NCBI GenBank assembly: GCA_023387335.1
Contig: JAEWIF010000047.1
Coordinates: 1 to 49,082 of the forward strand
Reading direction: 5' to 3'
Source: Pseudomonadota bacterium
GTDB lineage: Bacteria > Pseudomonadota > Gammaproteobacteria > Burkholderiales > Burkholderiaceae_C
Length of the DNA stretch: 49,082 nucleotides
Of this stretch, positions 47,399-49,082 are shown piece after piece. Position 1 is the first letter of the stretch; each line of letters starts with the position of its first letter. A program made the translations under genes and the position numbers. The notes beneath the pieces are model-generated. The model saw only the letters and a program-made list of their open reading frames with translations. It was not told the origin of the DNA and did not search any database.

Positions 47399-49082
47399 AT
47401 GAAGCGTATGCTGATCAACGCCACGCAGGCCGAAGAGCGCCGGCTGGCCATCGTCGACGGGCAGAAGCTCCTCGACTACGAGATCGAGATCGAAGGGCGC
47501 GAGCAGCGCAAGGGCAACATCTACAAGGCCGTCGTCACGCGCGTCGAGCCCAGCCTGGAAGCCTGCTTCGTCGACTACGGCGAGGACCGCCACGGCTTCC
47601 TGCCGTTCAAGGAGATCTCCAAGTCCTACTTCGCCCCAGGCGTGTCGCCCTCTCAGGCGCGCATCAACGAGGTGATCAAGGAAGGCCAGGAACTGCTGGT
47701 CCAGGTCGAGAAGGAAGAGCGCGGCAACAAGGGCGCGGCCCTGACCACCTTCGTCTCGCTGGCCGGCCGCTACGTGGTGCTGATGCCCAACAACCCACGC
47801 GGCGGTGGCGTTTCGCGCCGCATCGAGGGCGAGGACCGGCAGGAGCTGAAGGAGAACATGGACCAGTTGGAGTACCCCAACGGCATGTCCATCATCGCCC
47901 GCACGGCCGGCATCGGCCGCAGCGCGCCCGAGCTGCAGTGGGACCTCAATTACCTGCTGAAGCTGTGGAACGCCATCGACGGCGCCGCCAAGGGCGGCAA
48001 GGGCGCCTTCCTGATCTACCAGGAGTCGTCGCTGGTCATCCGCTGCATCCGCGACTACTTCAACAACGACATCGGCGACATCCTGATCGACACGGACGAG
48101 ATCTACGATCAGGCGCACCAGTTCATGTCGCACGTGATGCCGGAGCACGCTTCCAAGGTGAAGCGCTACCGGGATGACGCCCCCCTCTTCTCCCGCTTCC
48201 AGATCGAGCACCAGATCGAGTCGGCCTACGCCCGCGAGGTCAAGCTGCCCTCCGGCGGCGTGATCGTGATCGACCACACCGAGGCGCTGGTCTCCATCGA
48301 CGTCAACTCGGCGCGCGCCATCAAGGGCGGCGACATCGAGGAGACCGCCACCCGCACCAACCTGGAGGCCGCCGACGAGGTGGCGCGCCAGATGCGCCTG
48401 CGCGACCTGGGCGGCCTGATCGTCATCGACTTCATCGACATGGAGGAATCCAAGAACCGTCGTGAAGTCGAGAACCGCCTGCGCGACGCGCTGCGCCAGG
48501 ACCGCGCCCGCGTGCAGTTCGGCACCATCAGCAAGTTCGGCCTGATGGAGATGAGCCGCCAGCGCCTGCGCCCGGCCCTGTCGGAAGGCGCCTCCATCCC
48601 CTGCCCGCGCTGCGGCGGCCACGGCCACATCCGCGACACCGAGAGCTCGGCGCTGCAGATCCTGCGGATCATCCAGGAAGAGTCGATGAAGGACAGCACG
48701 GCCGCGGTGCACGTGCAGGTGCCGGTCGAAGTCGCCTCGTTCCTCTTGAACGAGAAGCGCACCGAGATCACCAAGATCGAACTCAAGCAGCGTCTCAACG
48801 TCCTCCTCGTGCCCAACAAGGGCCTGGACACGCCGCACTACAAGCTCGATCGCCTGAAGCACGACGATCCGCGCCTGGACAGCCTGAAGGCCAGCTACCA
48901 CATGGCCGAGGACGTCGAGGAGAAGACCGAGGTGACGCGCCGCTCGCAGGAGCGCGCCAACCGCCAGGAGCCGCTGATCAAGGGCGTGCTGCCCGACGCG
49001 CCGGCGCCCATCGCCGTGCCGCGCCCGGAGAAGCAGGCCCAGCCGCAGGCGCAGCCGCAAGCCGCCGCGCCGGCACCCGCGC
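47399..49082 (+). CDS. rne: Ribonuclease E, N-terminal part (3' end outside window)
   Basis: Principal endoribonuclease for mRNA decay and rRNA/tRNA processing. 561 residues are visible. They include the S1/RNase H-like N-terminus (KRMLINATQAEERRLAIVDG, then NIYKAVVTRVEPSLEACFVDYG), the DNase I-like catalytic part with the Mg-binding aspartates in VSIDVNSARAIKGGD and LIVIDFIDMEE, and the zinc-link cysteines CPRCGGHGH. The last visible residues become Pro/Ala/Gln-rich, the start of the disordered degradosome scaffold. ATG 47399 has AAGG upstream. Total length is unknown because the window ends inside the gene. Confidence 0.97.
   Translation, partial: MKRMLINATQAEERRLAIVDGQKLLDYEIEIEGREQRKGNIYKAVVTRVEPSLEACFVDYGEDRHGFLPFKEISKSYFAPGVSPSQARINEVIKEGQELLVQVEKEERGNKGAALTTFVSLAGRYVVLMPNNPRGGGVSRRIEGEDRQELKENMDQLEYPNGMSIIARTAGIGRSAPELQWDLNYLLKLWNAIDGAAKGGKGAFLIYQESSLVIRCIRDYFNNDIGDILIDTDEIYDQAHQFMSHVMPEHASKVKRYRDDAPLFSRFQIEHQIESAYAREVKLPSGGVIVIDHTEALVSIDVNSARAIKGGDIEETATRTNLEAADEVARQMRLRDLGGLIVIDFIDMEESKNRREVENRLRDALRQDRARVQFGTISKFGLMEMSRQRLRPALSEGASIPCPRCGGHGHIRDTESSALQILRIIQEESMKDSTAAVHVQVPVEVASFLLNEKRTEITKIELKQRLNVLLVPNKGLDTPHYKLDRLKHDDPRLDSLKASYHMAEDVEEKTEVTRRSQERANRQEPLIKGVLPDAPAPIAVPRPEKQAQPQAQPQAAAPAPA

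Overview
The window is a GC-rich chromosomal segment with the gene content and order of a Burkholderiales beta-proteobacterium, most likely Comamonadaceae (Ramlibacter/Variovorax-like). Supporting evidence is the linked truA-trpF-trpB-trpA-accD run, the long block yceD-rpmF-plsX-fabH-fabD-fabG-acpP-fabF-rpoE-rseA-rseB-degQ-lepA-lepB-rnc-era-recO-pdxJ-acpS, and a FimV C-terminus upstream of truA. The genus is an inference from family knowledge; no rRNA gene is present.

Layout. (1) 1-7075: the end of fimV, tRNA pseudouridine synthase truA, the last tryptophan genes trpF/trpB/trpA and accD on +, then yggT on - and a Lon-substrate-binding-domain protein on +. (2) 7072-20750, all on -: a tightly packed surface-glycan operon of 12 genes, mostly with 1-14 bp overlaps. 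It encodes a membrane-bound sugar 4,6-dehydratase, a CBS-aminotransferase fusion, a hydrolysing 2-epimerase, a nonulosonate synthase and a CMP-nonulosonate cytidylyltransferase. It also encodes a methyltransferase, a GNAT/FemAB-like acyltransferase, a GT-B-like protein, an AsnB-type amidotransferase, a PglC-type phosphoglycosyl transferase, a HpcH/HpaI-type lyase and a MurJ-like flippase. Read in transcription order this looks like a route to a legionaminic-acid-like sugar plus assembly and export of a small lipid-linked glycan. It is the accessory part of the window. (3) 20839-23633: lysS and an overlapping Hsp70-like gene on +. (4) 23641-42573, all on -: the conserved fatty-acid / sigma-E / protein-quality-control / RNA-processing supercluster. 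(5) 42601-43940: maf and an RsmI-like methyltransferase on +. (6) 43945-46946 on -: an S49 peptidase, a Rieske protein, a HAD phosphatase and rluC. (7) 46909-49082: the rne promoter, a 455-nt leader and the 5' part of RNase E, cut by the window edge.

Only two stretches over 300 bases lack a protein gene. The degQ-lepA gap (31399-31909) holds the degQ terminator and a candidate short RNA or attenuator with its own -10 and a strong intrinsic terminator. The rluC-rne gap (46947-47398) is the long rne leader. Other non-coding signals are an intrinsic terminator plus a tandem 18-bp repeat squeezed between rpmF and plsX, and -10-like elements upstream of rpmF and acpP.

No rRNA, tRNA, CRISPR array, insertion sequence or prophage was seen. 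The most distinctive items are the CBS-aminotransferase fusion and apparent acetyltransferase replacement in the nonulosonate operon, the structured short transcript in front of lepA, and a YgfX-like membrane gene overlapping the start of rpoE.
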